A stretch of DNA of 56,131 nucleotides from Tritrichomonas foetus (Eukaryota; Parabasalia; Tritrichomonadida; Tritrichomonadidae): contig MLAK01000844.1 of assembly GCA_001839685.1 (NCBI GenBank), forward strand, positions 1 through 56,131. Direction: 5' to 3'. Made by a program: the position numbers and the translations under genes. The notes beneath the pieces were generated by a model, which saw nothing but the letters and a program-made list of their open reading frames with translations, searched no databases and was not told the origin of the DNA. Numbering within the stretch: position 1 is the stretch's first letter; each line of letters opens with the position of its first letter. Below are positions 38,178-50,100 of this stretch, in pieces.

Positions 38178-38432
38178 GATATAGTTTTTTTGAATAGATT
38201 ATAGATTTTTTGGATAATTATATGAAAAAGTTTTGATGATCATTCCTCAAAATTTTCAATCCTGCAATGTCTAAAGCGATAAATTACACAATTTTTGAAT
38301 CAGCACCAATAGATTGCAAGTAGTTACAACAAATGAACAAATCACAAAAACTCTTGAAAGTCTAATGTTTCAAAGAAGAAATCTTTCAAATATGTTCACA
38401 GATTATTTCCATACATATATTTTGCAATTTTC
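38178..38432. other. Short intergenic spacer
   Basis: 255 bases between codirectional minus-strand genes; nothing recognised. Confidence 0.45.
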
Positions 38433-40064
38433 TTAAAAAATTGATTGATTGATTGGAAATGTTTGAATATAATTAATAACATTTTGTGAAAGTTTCACAT
38501 TCACAGAATTTTTCTGTATTTTGTTTTTAATAATGGCAAATTTTCGATTTCGTTGAAATTTAGAATGAAGAGAATAAAATTCCTTAATTATATGGATTAA
38601 ATTGTTATCAGAAACATGAAGAACATGAGAAGAAAACCCTGAAAATAGTTTTACATAATTGATGTTAATATCATCTGGAAAACATTCAGAGAATTGTTTT
38701 TGAAAAGCTATTTCAAACGTAAGAAGCCCATCGCTGAGGAATTTTTTATAAAAAGCATCAACTTTTCGTTTCTTCTCTTTAAATACTTCATCTATGTACA
38801 AATGAAATGAAAATGAAAATAATAAAAATGTAAAGCTTACAATATCGGAATTGTCAGCTCTGATTGATAAAATTGCACTAATTAAAATGTTGTAATTTGG
38901 AACTTCATTTTTTATGAGACTAGTTAATATTTGATTTACATAAATTATCCAATTCACAAATGATAAATAACATGTTTTAACATAATCAAACAATCGTTGG
39001 TCAATTCCATTGAAAAGTGATTGAAGTTTTTCCCATTCACAATGTGGATATAAAGATAGAAAAGACAACCAATGTAAATTATTCTTATTTTCTGGGAAAT
39101 AAAATTCTATATTTAAAAAAAATTTAACAAAATAACCTGAATCTAATAAAGCACATTTAACATGATCTTCAAATTTGTCATGTTTATTAAAAGTTTCATA
39201 TTTCGATTTTAAAATAGTGTTTAAATTTTCAATAATACTTGCATCAAATTGTTTAGGAATAATTTGACATTCTTCACCTGAGTAATTAAATGAAACTGAT
39301 TTCGTAAATCGAGTCTTGTTATTTATACTTTTTATATAATTATTCAAAAAATAGCAAACAGCAACTAAATTTGAATTTTCAAATAATGATGGCAAGTGAT
39401 TTTGTATGAAACCATTGGCAAAAATAATTTTTTTATTATTAATTTCAATTTCAAGAAAGTAACGATGATTATTTTCATATAATGTCCAAATGTTTCTCAT
39501 TGTAAATGATTTTTTTTCTATCACTCTTTCAACACTATCAGAAAAAACCTTTTGGTGTAAAGTATCAAGTGATACTCCATATAAAATAAGGCTGGTTTCA
39601 ATTGTTTCGAAAATTTTTCTTTCAATGTCAGCTTTTTTATCAACAAGAGAATGAGGAATTTCAATAACTTTCGGAAAATCAATGGAAAACACTTTTTCGT
39701 ACAATTCTGTACAAATGCTTTGAAATGGATGTTCGCCAAAATCTGTGTAATCATATAATTTAATCGGATTGATATCTTTCAATTGATTAGTTAAAAAGTT
39801 GTTTATATTTCTTTGAATATCAAATTTTTTTGGAGAAAGAAGGATTAAATCATCATAATTATTTTTGGAAAAGAAATAACTTTGGTCAAAATTGGAGACA
39901 TCTGGACGAGAAAGTAATTGAGAGAGAAAAACTAAAGATAAACATTCAAATCCTGGCGGAAGAATAACATTCGGTAACTTTTTTGGTAAGGTAAGCGTTA
40001 ATTGTTCTTTGTGATGTTGCTTCTGCTCTCGATTAGCGAAACTTTTTGGAGATGTTTTCCTCAT
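38433..40064 (-). CDS. Unrecognised 543-aa protein
   Basis: An intact frame from the ATG at 40064. The N-terminus is basic (MRKTSPKSFANREQKQHHKE); the remainder is Leu/Ile/Phe-rich and looks like an all-helical globular protein with scattered beta pieces (HRYFLEIEINNKKIIFANGF). A hydrophobic stretch near 428-445 (ISAILSIRADNSDIV, FTFLLFSFSFHLYI) could be a buried helix or one membrane segment. No signal peptide, catalytic motif or coiled coil is visible. I do not recognise a family. It lies head-to-tail between CAP-H2 and a 1218-aa coiled-coil gene, but spacing gives no hint of shared function. Confidence 0.6.
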   Translation of the reverse strand: MRKTSPKSFANREQKQHHKEQLTLTLPKKLPNVILPPGFECLSLVFLSQLLSRPDVSNFDQSYFFSKNNYDDLILLSPKKFDIQRNINNFLTNQLKDINPIKLYDYTDFGEHPFQSICTELYEKVFSIDFPKVIEIPHSLVDKKADIERKIFETIETSLILYGVSLDTLHQKVFSDSVERVIEKKSFTMRNIWTLYENNHRYFLEIEINNKKIIFANGFIQNHLPSLFENSNLVAVCYFLNNYIKSINNKTRFTKSVSFNYSGEECQIIPKQFDASIIENLNTILKSKYETFNKHDKFEDHVKCALLDSGYFVKFFLNIEFYFPENKNNLHWLSFLSLYPHCEWEKLQSLFNGIDQRLFDYVKTCYLSFVNWIIYVNQILTSLIKNEVPNYNILISAILSIRADNSDIVSFTFLLFSFSFHLYIDEVFKEKKRKVDAFYKKFLSDGLLTFEIAFQKQFSECFPDDININYVKLFSGFSSHVLHVSDNNLIHIIKEFYSLHSKFQRNRKFAIIKNKIQKNSVNVKLSQNVINYIQTFPINQSIF

Positions 40065-40443
40065 TGTTATTGTTTAACCATGAATTGACCATATATGGTC
40101 AATTAACAATAGTTAGAATGGCATTTTTTTAATATAAAACTTTTTCAGAAACTCCGACCAGTTATAACTGTGATAACCATCCGCTTATGTTATAAAAGCT
40201 AAAGGTTGTGCAAGATTGAGTATACTCCTGCATTACGACCAATGAAACTATAAATTCAAATTCACTTTTAGAATAAACAAAACTTGGTGGTATCATTTTT
40301 TTCATATTTCTGTACTTGGCAGCGGTCCATTCAAAGATTAAGAAGATATTTCACTCGATATTTCGATGAGGTGATGCATCAAAAAGTTATTAATTGAGAG
40401 AGCATTCAAATAAACAATCTAAGATTAACAATTAGATTACATT
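40065..40443. other. Intergenic
   Basis: 379 bases between codirectional genes. Close to the 543-aa start lies CCATATATGGTCAATT with an internal CCATATATGG palindrome. No other feature. Confidence 0.45.
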
Positions 40444-43400
40444 TTATTGATTACAAGAATAAGATTCGATTTCTTTTTTCAAGTTATAAATCCGCATTTG
40501 TGTCTGGGCTTTCTTTCCGCCTTTACTTATGAGCTTCTTCACCTCTTCTGTTAATGCATTCAAGATGTTGCCACTTTTTCCCAAAATTTGATCTAATTCA
40601 TCATTAGCGTAATTCATACAAAATATATTTTTGATGTGAATTTCGGTTACATTCAAAATTTCATCCACTTTTTTACATTCAATTATTGCTTCTGTCAACT
40701 TAGCGACCATTTCTTCGTCATTTCTACTTAATTTGGTAGAGCCCTCCAAAGCGACCACCTTCCTTTCGCACGAAATATTCGTTTTCGCAGCCTCTGAAAG
40801 AACATCGAGCAATTTCGCACCATCTTTTCGGCCACGGATTTTGTTTTTTCGCTTTTCATGTAGATGTTCTTGGTTTTTGGTATTTCCGATTCGGTCAATT
40901 TCCATCATAACGGTCGTATATTGTTCTTGAATATCGTCGAGCTGGATATCGATTCTGTACTTGGCAGCGGTGTCGAGTTGGTCTGTTTTTTGCTTCTGGA
41001 TGGCGAAATATTTGGTAAGTAGTTCTCTCGATTGGTTCCGTAATTGTTCGTATAAATCAAAATTTTTGCGAGCGGCCACATTTCCATTCAAATTCTTGTC
41101 ACTTTTTGATGTAAAGTCTTGAATTTTTTTGATAAGTTGATGGTTCTTAAAATTCAATGAGTTTGTTTCTTCATTCATTTGAATAGTATTAGATTTCATT
41201 GAATAAAATAATTGTTGAAGTGGAGAAAAACTATTTGAGTTTTTGACTTGACCGATACTATTTTCGAGAGTTGAGACACTTTTTCGAATTTTTCTTTTAT
41301 CAAGTGTGTTTTTTCGTCTTATGTATGTAGATGCAGGTTTGACAGTAAGGGGATTTGGTAACTCGCATAATTGCTGATAAACTAAACCAATTCTTTCATT
41401 TTCTTTTAATATTGTTTTGGTATATAATTTTAGTTGATTATATGAAAGTTGTATTTCCTCATTAATTTTAGAATTACTGGAATCATTGGTATTTAAATAA
41501 TCAAAATTATTATTTGTTGTATTCTTATTTGTTTCAGAATTCCGATTAAAAGTATTATTTAAAACATTAGTCAAATCACTTGTCACATTAGATGATAAAT
41601 GAGAAATATGATTTTTGAAATCATTCAATATAGTTTCTTTTTGGTAAGTATGATCTTTAGCCTGTGCTTCTAACTTGGAAACCTGATCTTGAAGTGATTT
41701 AATTAAACGTTTAAGGTCATGATTGTCAAAATTTACTGTTTCATCATCTGCTTCAATACTACTGTTTATTCTGAGAGCTTGTTCGCATTCTTCGAACAAA
41801 AAATTAATGTTAGTTGTGTAAATATCGATTAAATCATTGATATTTTCCAAATCAAACATTAATTCATCATGATTTACAGAATAACTATTGATATTTTCTT
41901 TTAATTTATTAATTTCTTTCTTTAGTTTATTTATCTCAGCAGCATGTGGATTTTTTGAGAGTTGGTTTTGTAAAACTCTTAATCGTTCTTTCAATTTATC
42001 ATTAATATGAGATATTTCATCAATTTTTTTGACTAGTTTTGATTCTTCACTTCTTTTTGCATAAAGTTGACTGCTGGTTGAAATAGGACTCATGTAATTG
42101 CTTTTGGTTTTCACATGAATAATTGTTTCATTTGCTTCTTCTTTGTTTAAATTTAATAATTCATTCAAATTTTCATCATTGTGAATGAGGTTTTCATGTT
42201 TCGTATTGCTTGTCGAAATTGATTGTGTATTAGAAATTGTATGGCTTGTACTCGATGTTTTTATATTATTCGAAGAATTTGTTGTACTTATTGTATCAGT
42301 TAATGTTCTCGTATTATTAATAAGAGATCTTTGCGTATTCTTTGTATGAACAATTTTTCTTGGACCAGAATTTTTGATATTATTATTGTCATCAAGTTTA
42401 TCATGATTATTATTGTTATTGTTATTCAAAATAGTGTTGTTATTTGTAATATTTGATGGTTTTCGAGGTGATTTTGGACTATTTCGGATATTGGACATAG
42501 CTTTTGATGGGGAACTATTTATTCGATTTTGGTTTGGGTTTCTAGCAGTATATATTTTTGTATTAAGAATTGGGCTTTTTGGAGTTTTTGGTTTCTTTGG
42601 AATCTTTTGTGGTGAGCCTTTTGATTCTCTATTAATCAATTGTGCGTTATATTTTTTATTAAGTTGTTCATATCTAGTTTGTGAAATTCGGAATTTGGAT
42701 GGCTTTGGTGGTATATTTACTTCATCTTCAGAATCACTTAATTTTACATTAGAAATTGGATACAAATCTTGGCTTTCTTTATCTGAATACATATTTGAAT
42801 TAAAATAATTATTTAATGACTTTTTTCTTTTATTTTGATTTGAATCTTGTTGAGAAAGCAAGGATAAAAAACTAGTCTCTGCTTTTGGTTGTGGATTTTG
42901 ATTATTTTTAATTAAATCAATATTTGATGATTTCGATAGCATGTTTAAAGAATTTCTTTTCAAAATTCTTCCATTTTTTCTACCCGGACTACTTAAAGTT
43001 GACTGTTGCTTCATTATTGAATTCTGGGTAATTTTTTCAAATGTTTCAGAAGTCTGATTTAAAAGTTGGAAAAACTCATTTTGAATTTGTTCAATTTGGG
43101 AATAAGATTTTAAACATTTTATCACATTTTGAATTGGATCTCTGACAGATTTAATAAGATTGCTCATCATTGTTGGATCATTGGAAACACATTGGAAAAA
43201 AGGAACATATTTAATTCCCAATGATTTTGAAAAAGCTTCAAATTGTTCAACTTCTTTGTTACTAACATTATTCGCGAGTGAACCTTCTTGGTTTTTAGTT
43301 TTATCATCAATATTATTATTTGAATTATTATTAAATTTATCTTTCATTTTATGTTTATTGATGAAGTGTTCTGGAAAATCTTCTGTGGAATTGTCAGAAA

Positions 43401-44100
43401 AGTCTTCTTCACTGTAATTTTCATTTATTAGTTCATTGAAGCTGTTATCTAAATCAACATCGAAGTTTTTATTTTGTGAAGATTCGTTTAATTCTTGGTT
43501 ACTTTTCTGAGCTTGTGGTGCTTTTGTTATATTATTTTTTTGAACATTTCTTTTGAACTTATTGAAAATTTTTTCATTTTCATTTTCATAATTCTTTTCT
43601 GGAATGTTTGGAAAGATTTTAATATTTTGTAATAAATTAAGGTCTTTCAAAATTTTTTCATAGAGGATTTCCACTTTTCTGTTCACTTTTCGTTTGTTGT
43701 TATTCATTTTTATGAAAAGTTCGTTGATTTGCTTCATGCAAACGCAAATTTGCTCGTTGATATAAATTGAGAATCTTTTTTCTGTGTATTCACTCCTTAA
43801 ATATTTTTGAATGCCACCTGTAAATTTGTTCCATTGAATGCAATTATTTTGGGAAAATCGATCATTTGAAGAAATTTGTGGAATTAAAGAAACAAACTTT
43901 TTGAATTCTATCTCTGGAAGAAACAGGTCCGACATTTGCTGAATGATTTTAAACTTTAAATCGCTCGCATGATAAATATTTAATCGTTGATCGTTTTCGC
44001 TACGGTGACGAAAAATCTGCTGCACATCGACTGTTTTGCGCCGTTTCGTTTTATATTCTGATTTGTTGAGAATTTGCTTTCTTTGCTTCGAATAATTCAT
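40444..44100 (-). CDS. Large coiled-coil protein (1218 aa) with disordered Asn/Ser-rich centre
   Basis: An intact frame from the ATG at 44100, preceded by TTTTCAGATTTG, an Inr-like sequence. Residues 1-160 are basic and helical (SKQRKQILNKSEYKTKRRKT). Residues about 170-340 are acidic/Asn-rich. Residues about 360-690 are disordered, with Pro/Lys/Ser clusters (PKKPKTPKSPILNTK, RNSPKSPRKPSN) and an Asn run (ILNNNNNNNHDK). The C-terminal half (about 690-1218) is coiled coil (INDKLKERLRVLQNQL, EINKLKKEINKLKENIN). No enzyme motif, signal or TM helix. SP/TP sites in the centre suggest regulation by proline-directed kinases, by inference. A cytoskeletal or centrosome-like scaffold is plausible, but the family is not recognised. 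Confidence 0.73.
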   Translation of the reverse strand: MNYSKQRKQILNKSEYKTKRRKTVDVQQIFRHRSENDQRLNIYHASDLKFKIIQQMSDLFLPEIEFKKFVSLIPQISSNDRFSQNNCIQWNKFTGGIQKYLRSEYTEKRFSIYINEQICVCMKQINELFIKMNNNKRKVNRKVEILYEKILKDLNLLQNIKIFPNIPEKNYENENEKIFNKFKRNVQKNNITKAPQAQKSNQELNESSQNKNFDVDLDNSFNELINENYSEEDFSDNSTEDFPEHFINKHKMKDKFNNNSNNNIDDKTKNQEGSLANNVSNKEVEQFEAFSKSLGIKYVPFFQCVSNDPTMMSNLIKSVRDPIQNVIKCLKSYSQIEQIQNEFFQLLNQTSETFEKITQNSIMKQQSTLSSPGRKNGRILKRNSLNMLSKSSNIDLIKNNQNPQPKAETSFLSLLSQQDSNQNKRKKSLNNYFNSNMYSDKESQDLYPISNVKLSDSEDEVNIPPKPSKFRISQTRYEQLNKKYNAQLINRESKGSPQKIPKKPKTPKSPILNTKIYTARNPNQNRINSSPSKAMSNIRNSPKSPRKPSNITNNNTILNNNNNNNHDKLDDNNNIKNSGPRKIVHTKNTQRSLINNTRTLTDTISTTNSSNNIKTSSTSHTISNTQSISTSNTKHENLIHNDENLNELLNLNKEEANETIIHVKTKSNYMSPISTSSQLYAKRSEESKLVKKIDEISHINDKLKERLRVLQNQLSKNPHAAEINKLKKEINKLKENINSYSVNHDELMFDLENINDLIDIYTTNINFLFEECEQALRINSSIEADDETVNFDNHDLKRLIKSLQDQVSKLEAQAKDHTYQKETILNDFKNHISHLSSNVTSDLTNVLNNTFNRNSETNKNTTNNNFDYLNTNDSSNSKINEEIQLSYNQLKLYTKTILKENERIGLVYQQLCELPNPLTVKPASTYIRRKNTLDKRKIRKSVSTLENSIGQVKNSNSFSPLQQLFYSMKSNTIQMNEETNSLNFKNHQLIKKIQDFTSKSDKNLNGNVAARKNFDLYEQLRNQSRELLTKYFAIQKQKTDQLDTAAKYRIDIQLDDIQEQYTTVMMEIDRIGNTKNQEHLHEKRKNKIRGRKDGAKLLDVLSEAAKTNISCERKVVALEGSTKLSRNDEEMVAKLTEAIIECKKVDEILNVTEIHIKNIFCMNYANDELDQILGKSGNILNALTEEVKKLISKGGKKAQTQMRIYNLKKEIESYSCNQ

Positions 44101-45467
44101 GAAAACAAATCTGAAAACTTTTTCTTAGATTTATATAGTTGAACAGATATCTTCAGAAAAAGTTTGACAAAAAGTTAATTATCTCATGTGGAAACTCAGT
44201 AATTCATTCTAAAACAATGAATAGAAAAAGAGATATTAGTGAATCCAAACCATAAATCTTAAATAATCAATTTTTCAAATTTTATCAAAATGATTAATTA
44301 TTAGAAAACTCTCTAATATGATATCACATGTCTAAAATAGACCTTTAAAATAATGGAAGGTTCCATCGCTTTTTCATCATTGCCAGCCATAGGATAATCA
44401 TCAAATGAATAGAAAATTATATATTCTAAAACAGTTGTGATCTGAGTGCAAACTAAGAAAATAAAATTGAATTATCTAAGAATATGCCATGATTACTTTA
44501 TCTGAATATGTGTCAGTCAAACTATTTTCTTATCCTTCATACCTCGCTTTTTTTTGTGACAAATAAACTATAGAATTGATGGCATTAATGTCATAATGGC
44601 AGAGATGGAAACTGTTTTTTTGAGCTTTGAGACTTCTTTTGTTTGCTGTAAAATTGCCATCTGTGGCCATCAGATCACATGTAATGGACATGACTGGCAA
44701 GTAAAAAGGAATATTAAATCGATAGCGATATGAAGAAGAAAATATCAAATTTTATTTACCTCTTTCAAAAAGTTTAGATGAATATATTTTATAAAATGCA
44801 TAAAAGAGGTATAAATTAAAATTATTTAAATGAATTCATTTTATTAACGGCTTTTATCAAGATATTCGTAGTGCATGCATTCGAGATTTCGCTTATTTTT
44901 TAATCAGAATTTACAAAATGTTATTTTATCTCTTTTTTCCATAATATATATCAAATCAATATTCTAATCCACGTTCACCGACTGTTCTCAGACAAACAAA
45001 ATTCACGCAAACGCATCAAAAGAAAACTTTCTTAAAATTTGCTGCCATAATACTTATGAGAAAATTCAATTTCCATCGGCACCATTCGTTAGTTTAAAGA
45101 CCTAGTCTAAAATGCGATTTTATTTTAAAGGCTTCAAAATAAAAACTAAAAATATGCTGAATATTCTTTAAGAGATTAAAAGAATACTTTAAACGTATGT
45201 ATGGTCAAAGCTTTGAGTTATATAGGTTAAACTAATTCAATAAGATTATCAGAAAAAAAATCGTTATCCCTATAAATTCATAAAATCGATTTATGATGGT
45301 ATCATTCAAAAGTTTGATAATTACAAACGTATGAAACAAATAAACAATAGAATATCAATCTCTCCTTCTCAATATATTTCAATGTATTGTTCTCAATTAA
45401 TAAATTTTTGAAGGATATTTTTGGGTTTTACATTCGTTTTGAAAGTTTATTCGAAACAAACACCGAG
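44101..45467. other. Long intergenic region between divergent genes
   Basis: About 1.4 kb. Most is A+T-rich and empty. A minus-strand frame at 44530-44748 has varied amino-acid use (SITCDLMATDGNFTANKR) and could be a relic, but I recognise no family. In-frame codons 45387-45467 ahead of the Tubby gene start from TTG and are taken as 5' UTR. Confidence 0.45.
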
Positions 45468-46613
45468 ATGTCGAACAAAGAGATATATTTAGAACCCTTT
45501 CTTGACGATGAGCTCATTGTTTTTCAAAACGTATTTACTTTGATGGATCCTGCTTACAATACCAGCGAAATCAAGCCGATTATGCTTTCAATACCGAAAT
45601 CAATGAGATCCAAAATGAAAAGCGCTATTGGACGACCTTCGCAAAGCTCTCTCAGTAACAACCAAAACGGAAACGCAAACAACGCTACGATTGGCGGAAA
45701 TGCCGGCCTCTCATCAGTTCTCAATAAAGGCCGGCTTTTGGTCAGCTCAACGCTCACAAACAAAATCAACAACGACAATACGAACAGTAACGCTAATACG
45801 AATAATAATAACGATACCAACCACGGAAACTCAAAACGTCAGCATAATGATGAAAATTCATCTTCAAGGCCCGTTCAACAGACAAATATTGGTAACGAAT
45901 ATCACGTCACTCTAGATCCAATTATTGAGCGATTCATCGAAGATGATCAGCAATTTTGGCTGACGCCAGTTCCATCGAAGCGAACAGCCAGTTTTCATCT
46001 TTTAATCGAGAAGAACAAAACAAACACCCAATTCAAACTATTCTTCGATACCACAAAACAATTCCTTATGCGCGCGACGCTTGATGGAAGCTCATTTAAT
46101 GACAACTTAACGGTTTTTATCAAACAATCACAACAATATCATATCACATCACTTTATGATGGATCATCTGATTGTTATTTTGCAACACTAAGCGAAAATG
46201 GAAAAAGACCAACCGAGTTTTGTGCAGCAAAATTCACTAAGCAAAATGTGTTTGATTTGTTCATTCCTGCCCTCAAGAAAAATAAAGAAACTGGAAAAAG
46301 TTATATGGCGCCAATAGCATTTGGTGGTTTGAAATCAACTTTATTGGAGAAATTCAACGAAGGATCACACGAATCAATTAAAATTCAATCAAGAGCAAAT
46401 GATGGGACAAATGTAGATTTAACATTTAGTGGAAGATTTATTACTAATGATCCAACAAACTTTATTTTATATCATAAGTCGAATCAAAACAAGGATATTA
46501 TTTCTTGCGGACCAACTGATGACACCGGATACTACATGCTGAATATTAGTTATCCAATGAATACAATCCAAGGATTCTTTGCTGCAATTGCAGCTCATTT
46601 AACGAATGCTTAG
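45468..46613 (+). CDS. Tubby-like protein
   Basis: 381 residues from ATG 45468 (MSNKEIYLEPF); the upstream open codons begin at TTG and look non-coding. The C-terminal 240 residues follow the Tubby domain: QFWLTPVPSKRTASFHLLIE for the first strands, FKLFFDTTKQFLMRATLDGS for the L-x-L...K-F-L-L-A region, GRFITNDPTNFILYH for the N-G-R-V-x-x-x-S-V-K-N-F-Q strand, and a hydrophobic last helix (YPMNTIQGFFAAIAAHL) that fills the barrel. An Asn/Ser-rich disordered segment (about 65-135) lies near the N-terminus. Tubby domains bind PI(4,5)P2 and, in TULP3, carry cargo into cilia. Here a membrane-phosphoinositide reader at the plasma membrane or flagellum is inferred. The domain is divergent, so the call is by pattern rather than identity. 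Confidence 0.7.
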   Translation: MSNKEIYLEPFLDDELIVFQNVFTLMDPAYNTSEIKPIMLSIPKSMRSKMKSAIGRPSQSSLSNNQNGNANNATIGGNAGLSSVLNKGRLLVSSTLTNKINNDNTNSNANTNNNNDTNHGNSKRQHNDENSSSRPVQQTNIGNEYHVTLDPIIERFIEDDQQFWLTPVPSKRTASFHLLIEKNKTNTQFKLFFDTTKQFLMRATLDGSSFNDNLTVFIKQSQQYHITSLYDGSSDCYFATLSENGKRPTEFCAAKFTKQNVFDLFIPALKKNKETGKSYMAPIAFGGLKSTLLEKFNEGSHESIKIQSRANDGTNVDLTFSGRFITNDPTNFILYHKSNQNKDIISCGPTDDTGYYMLNISYPMNTIQGFFAAIAAHLTNA

Positions 46614-47114
46614 GAATAATATGTGAGATTTTATCTATAAACCATATATGGTTTTGTATTTTTTCATTAAATAATTTAATTTCGATTATGATATAATAAT
46701 TATATGTGTGGAAACTTAATTAAGTTGATTTTAATAAAATAGACTTTCTTTAACAAATCTTACTATCTATTTTTTTTTTTTTTGCTTTACCGAATTTTTC
46801 TTAAAATATCATTTGATACATTTTCATGATTTAAAAATGTTATATATTAAATTTTGTATCAGAGGAACATTATTTTTAAGAATTATGATAGCTATGTCAT
46901 TCAAATCATCAATTTTGGTGATTATTTGAATCTCTATAGTCACACTATTGAATGAAGAATTATTCAAGTAAATATCAACAATGATTTCGATACATTGTTA
47001 AAATATAAATCTCCAAAATAAAAAAAGAATAAAATCGTAAATTACATACATTTATTTATAGATACAAATTAATTTTGTGTTTTTGAATCGAAATAGTTCA
47101 TTCTTCTATTTTTA
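46614..47114. other. Convergent 3' intergenic
   Basis: 501 bases between the Tubby-like gene and the surface-protein gene, including a T12 run near 46770. No gene or repeat array. Confidence 0.5.
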
Positions 47115-50100
47115 TTATTCATCTATAACATAATGTTGTTTGGATTTCTTTAGCTTAATTTGATATACAACGATTATTCCAGCCAAAACAATAACAATTA
47201 CTATCACAGCAAATGATATTATGGCAATGAATAGTTGTTGAGGAGCAGTTCGTATATTAACATCCATTGTGACAGTTGGTGTTGGCCTATTTATTCCATT
47301 TCCAACAGAATGGATATTCAAATCAATGAACGACGGCTTTTCCTGTAAGACATAATTAATTTTATTATTTAAATTCGTCGAAAAATAAAGAATTATATTT
47401 TTGGTCATGTTTTGGGAATAGTTTCCATTTTGAATTTTATTCCAACTCTCATCAAATTTCAAATTTATTTCTCTTGAATCAATATAACCTTTTTTAAGTT
47501 CATAAAAAATTATTCGAAAATAAAACTCTAAGTTTTCTGTTGATAAAACATCATTTTTATCTTGAGAAGGGAAATCAGAAATAGAAAGGACAAGTGTTGA
47601 TGTTTTGTTGAAAACTAACTCATAAGTTACGTTATCAGAGTTAAAAGGATAATAAGAAACAAAATTGGTATCTAAAAAGATTCCTTTTGAAGAAAAAGTA
47701 ATATTCATGAATGGTTCGTAGTTTTTGATACTTATTAGAGGCACGCTTTGAACTAACACATTTGTATAATTGAAAATAACATTTTTCACTGTCCCATTGA
47801 TTGAATGATAACCAAATACTGGTGTTTTCAAAACATCAGCCTTTAAATTATGTACTGATAATTTTCCTTCATTTACAATAATTTTATTGGAGAAAAATAC
47901 TTCATTATCATCGCTTTTTATATTTACTGAGCAACTTTGAATGGCAAATTCTTTAAAATTTAAATGTGAAGTATTATAAAAAGTAATTGAAATGGTTTTG
48001 TTTGGTAATACATCATTTTCCATTAATAAAATATTATTTAATTGGTCTAAATTGATTTCTGAGTTATCTTCTAAGAAACTATTTTGCTCTTCTCTTGAAA
48101 AATCGGATACACTAATGAAACTATCAGTTTCAAAAAGATCATGTTGAGATGATTTTAATCCTTCAACCCATAAATAGAAATTATCATCTTTAACTTTAAA
48201 GTGACTTATATCTACTGAAGAGATATTATTATTTGTTAAAATTGTGAAATTCTCAATAGTATTTTCAATGGATTCTATGAAAGATTCCAAATCATGTTCA
48301 GTATTAATGTGCTTAAAAAAATAATTGGTGTTCTTTTCAAATTTGGAAACATTATATAAAAGTCCGATCGAATTGTTAACTCCATCTCGTCTATAATCAT
48401 TATCACTATATAATCCTGAAAATTTACGGTTTGTAATTTCATAGTACTTTTCCCGACAAAGGAAAGTGTCATTGGAATAACAAATAGTGATATCATTTGG
48501 CGTAATTGGGAATAATTCGACAATTTTACCTTTATGATCATAATGAATTAGCTTTACTGGATTTCTAACATTATTTATCAAAACATCAAAAAGATCAAAT
48601 GAAAGAAATACGTATAATGGACTATTGGCAATTTTTGTGAATGTTGAAGTAAATCTCAAAGAAATATTTGTTGTTAAATGCTCGCAAATAAAAGAAATAT
48701 TTATGGGACTATCATTTTCATCTGTATCGATGGTAATCTGTGATATTTCTGTAATATTGGTGTATTGTGTAATGACTATTGTAGCTTTTTTGAGGGTTGC
48801 TGGAATAAACCCTTCATAATTATCAATTATGATTTTATCTTTCTTAATTTTAATTGTACAAGTTGTATAAACTGTCAATCGAATTAAAATTTCTTCAAAT
48901 GTCATTGTTGCCAAATATCCCAAATTAATATGATCAAGTTCTAAGTATTTACAAGATGATCCAAATGAAATAAGTTTTCCGGAATTTACCATTGTAATGT
49001 TACGGACATTCCAATTCGATCCTGACATTATTGTTAAATTATCAATGATCCAAGTGTCTGCTTGATTCGGTTCAGTTTGTTCAATGGAAATCGAAACAGG
49101 ATAGATAGCTCTTTCATTAACAAAATGAAGTGTACCTTTTACTTTATATAATCCTGCTTTATCAAAGACATTAACATTATAGGATTCAGTAACTCCAGGA
49201 AGTAATGAAGCATAAATTATGTAAACAGTATGAGAGAAATTCAGTGAATTTGTTAGTCTATTATTCAGTTGTGTCATTTCAAAATCATACATTGTTGTAT
49301 CTGTAATATAAACGAATATATCCATTGATGAAGGGAAAATTAAACCAGTACAACCAGTTCCTGGGACGCATAAACCTAAATTTTCACTTGTTATTGGACT
49401 TTTATCAAGGATATTATCAGGCTCATCGACATCATAAGCCATATAGGTTACCCATAATGGTGGATCTAAACAATGCAAATTTTTATTCCGATTGATATAT
49501 GCTTTTACTTCAAAAGGTTTTCCGATATCTCTTTTGAATGAATCATCAAATTTAATGTAGTGACTTGCCAATTCATTTTGATAATATAGTGTAATATTTG
49601 GTAAAGACGTAACTGATGGATCTATCTCAAATTGAATGATTGGTGGTAATGGAGAAAACAGGTCTGATGTGATGTATTGAACATCTAAATGAAAAATAAG
49701 ATCTTTGGTGTTAATTTTTCCTTCTTCTTGGTAGTTAATCATAATTATATCATATGCACCAATGATAACAAGATGAGAATCATTTACAAAAAGAAAATGA
49801 TAAATAGTTTGAAGAGCATTTAAATCTGGATTCATAAAATAAATGAAAAATACTGATTTATCTTGTGGAACTTCTGGACAAGTCTCAACATTAGGTAAAT
49901 TACAAAAAATTCGTAAATAATTAATCTTTTCAGGATTAGTAATAAAACCACCATTTTCTTCCGGCCGTGAAATTAAATCTACTTTATCAGGTAGAAAAGT
50001 AATATTTCCACCTAATGCAAAATATGTTGCATATGATTTAGGCGGGTCAACAATATACAAAACAGATTCATTTGTAGCATTTGAAGAAATAACCATTTCT

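Noticed and set aside
44530..44748. 72-codon minus-strand frame as a real gene
   Set aside because: Amino-acid use is varied, but there is no family match and no initiator. Mentioned only as a possible relic.
45387..45467. N-terminal extension of the Tubby-like protein
   Set aside because: It begins at TTG and its composition is that of the 5' flank.
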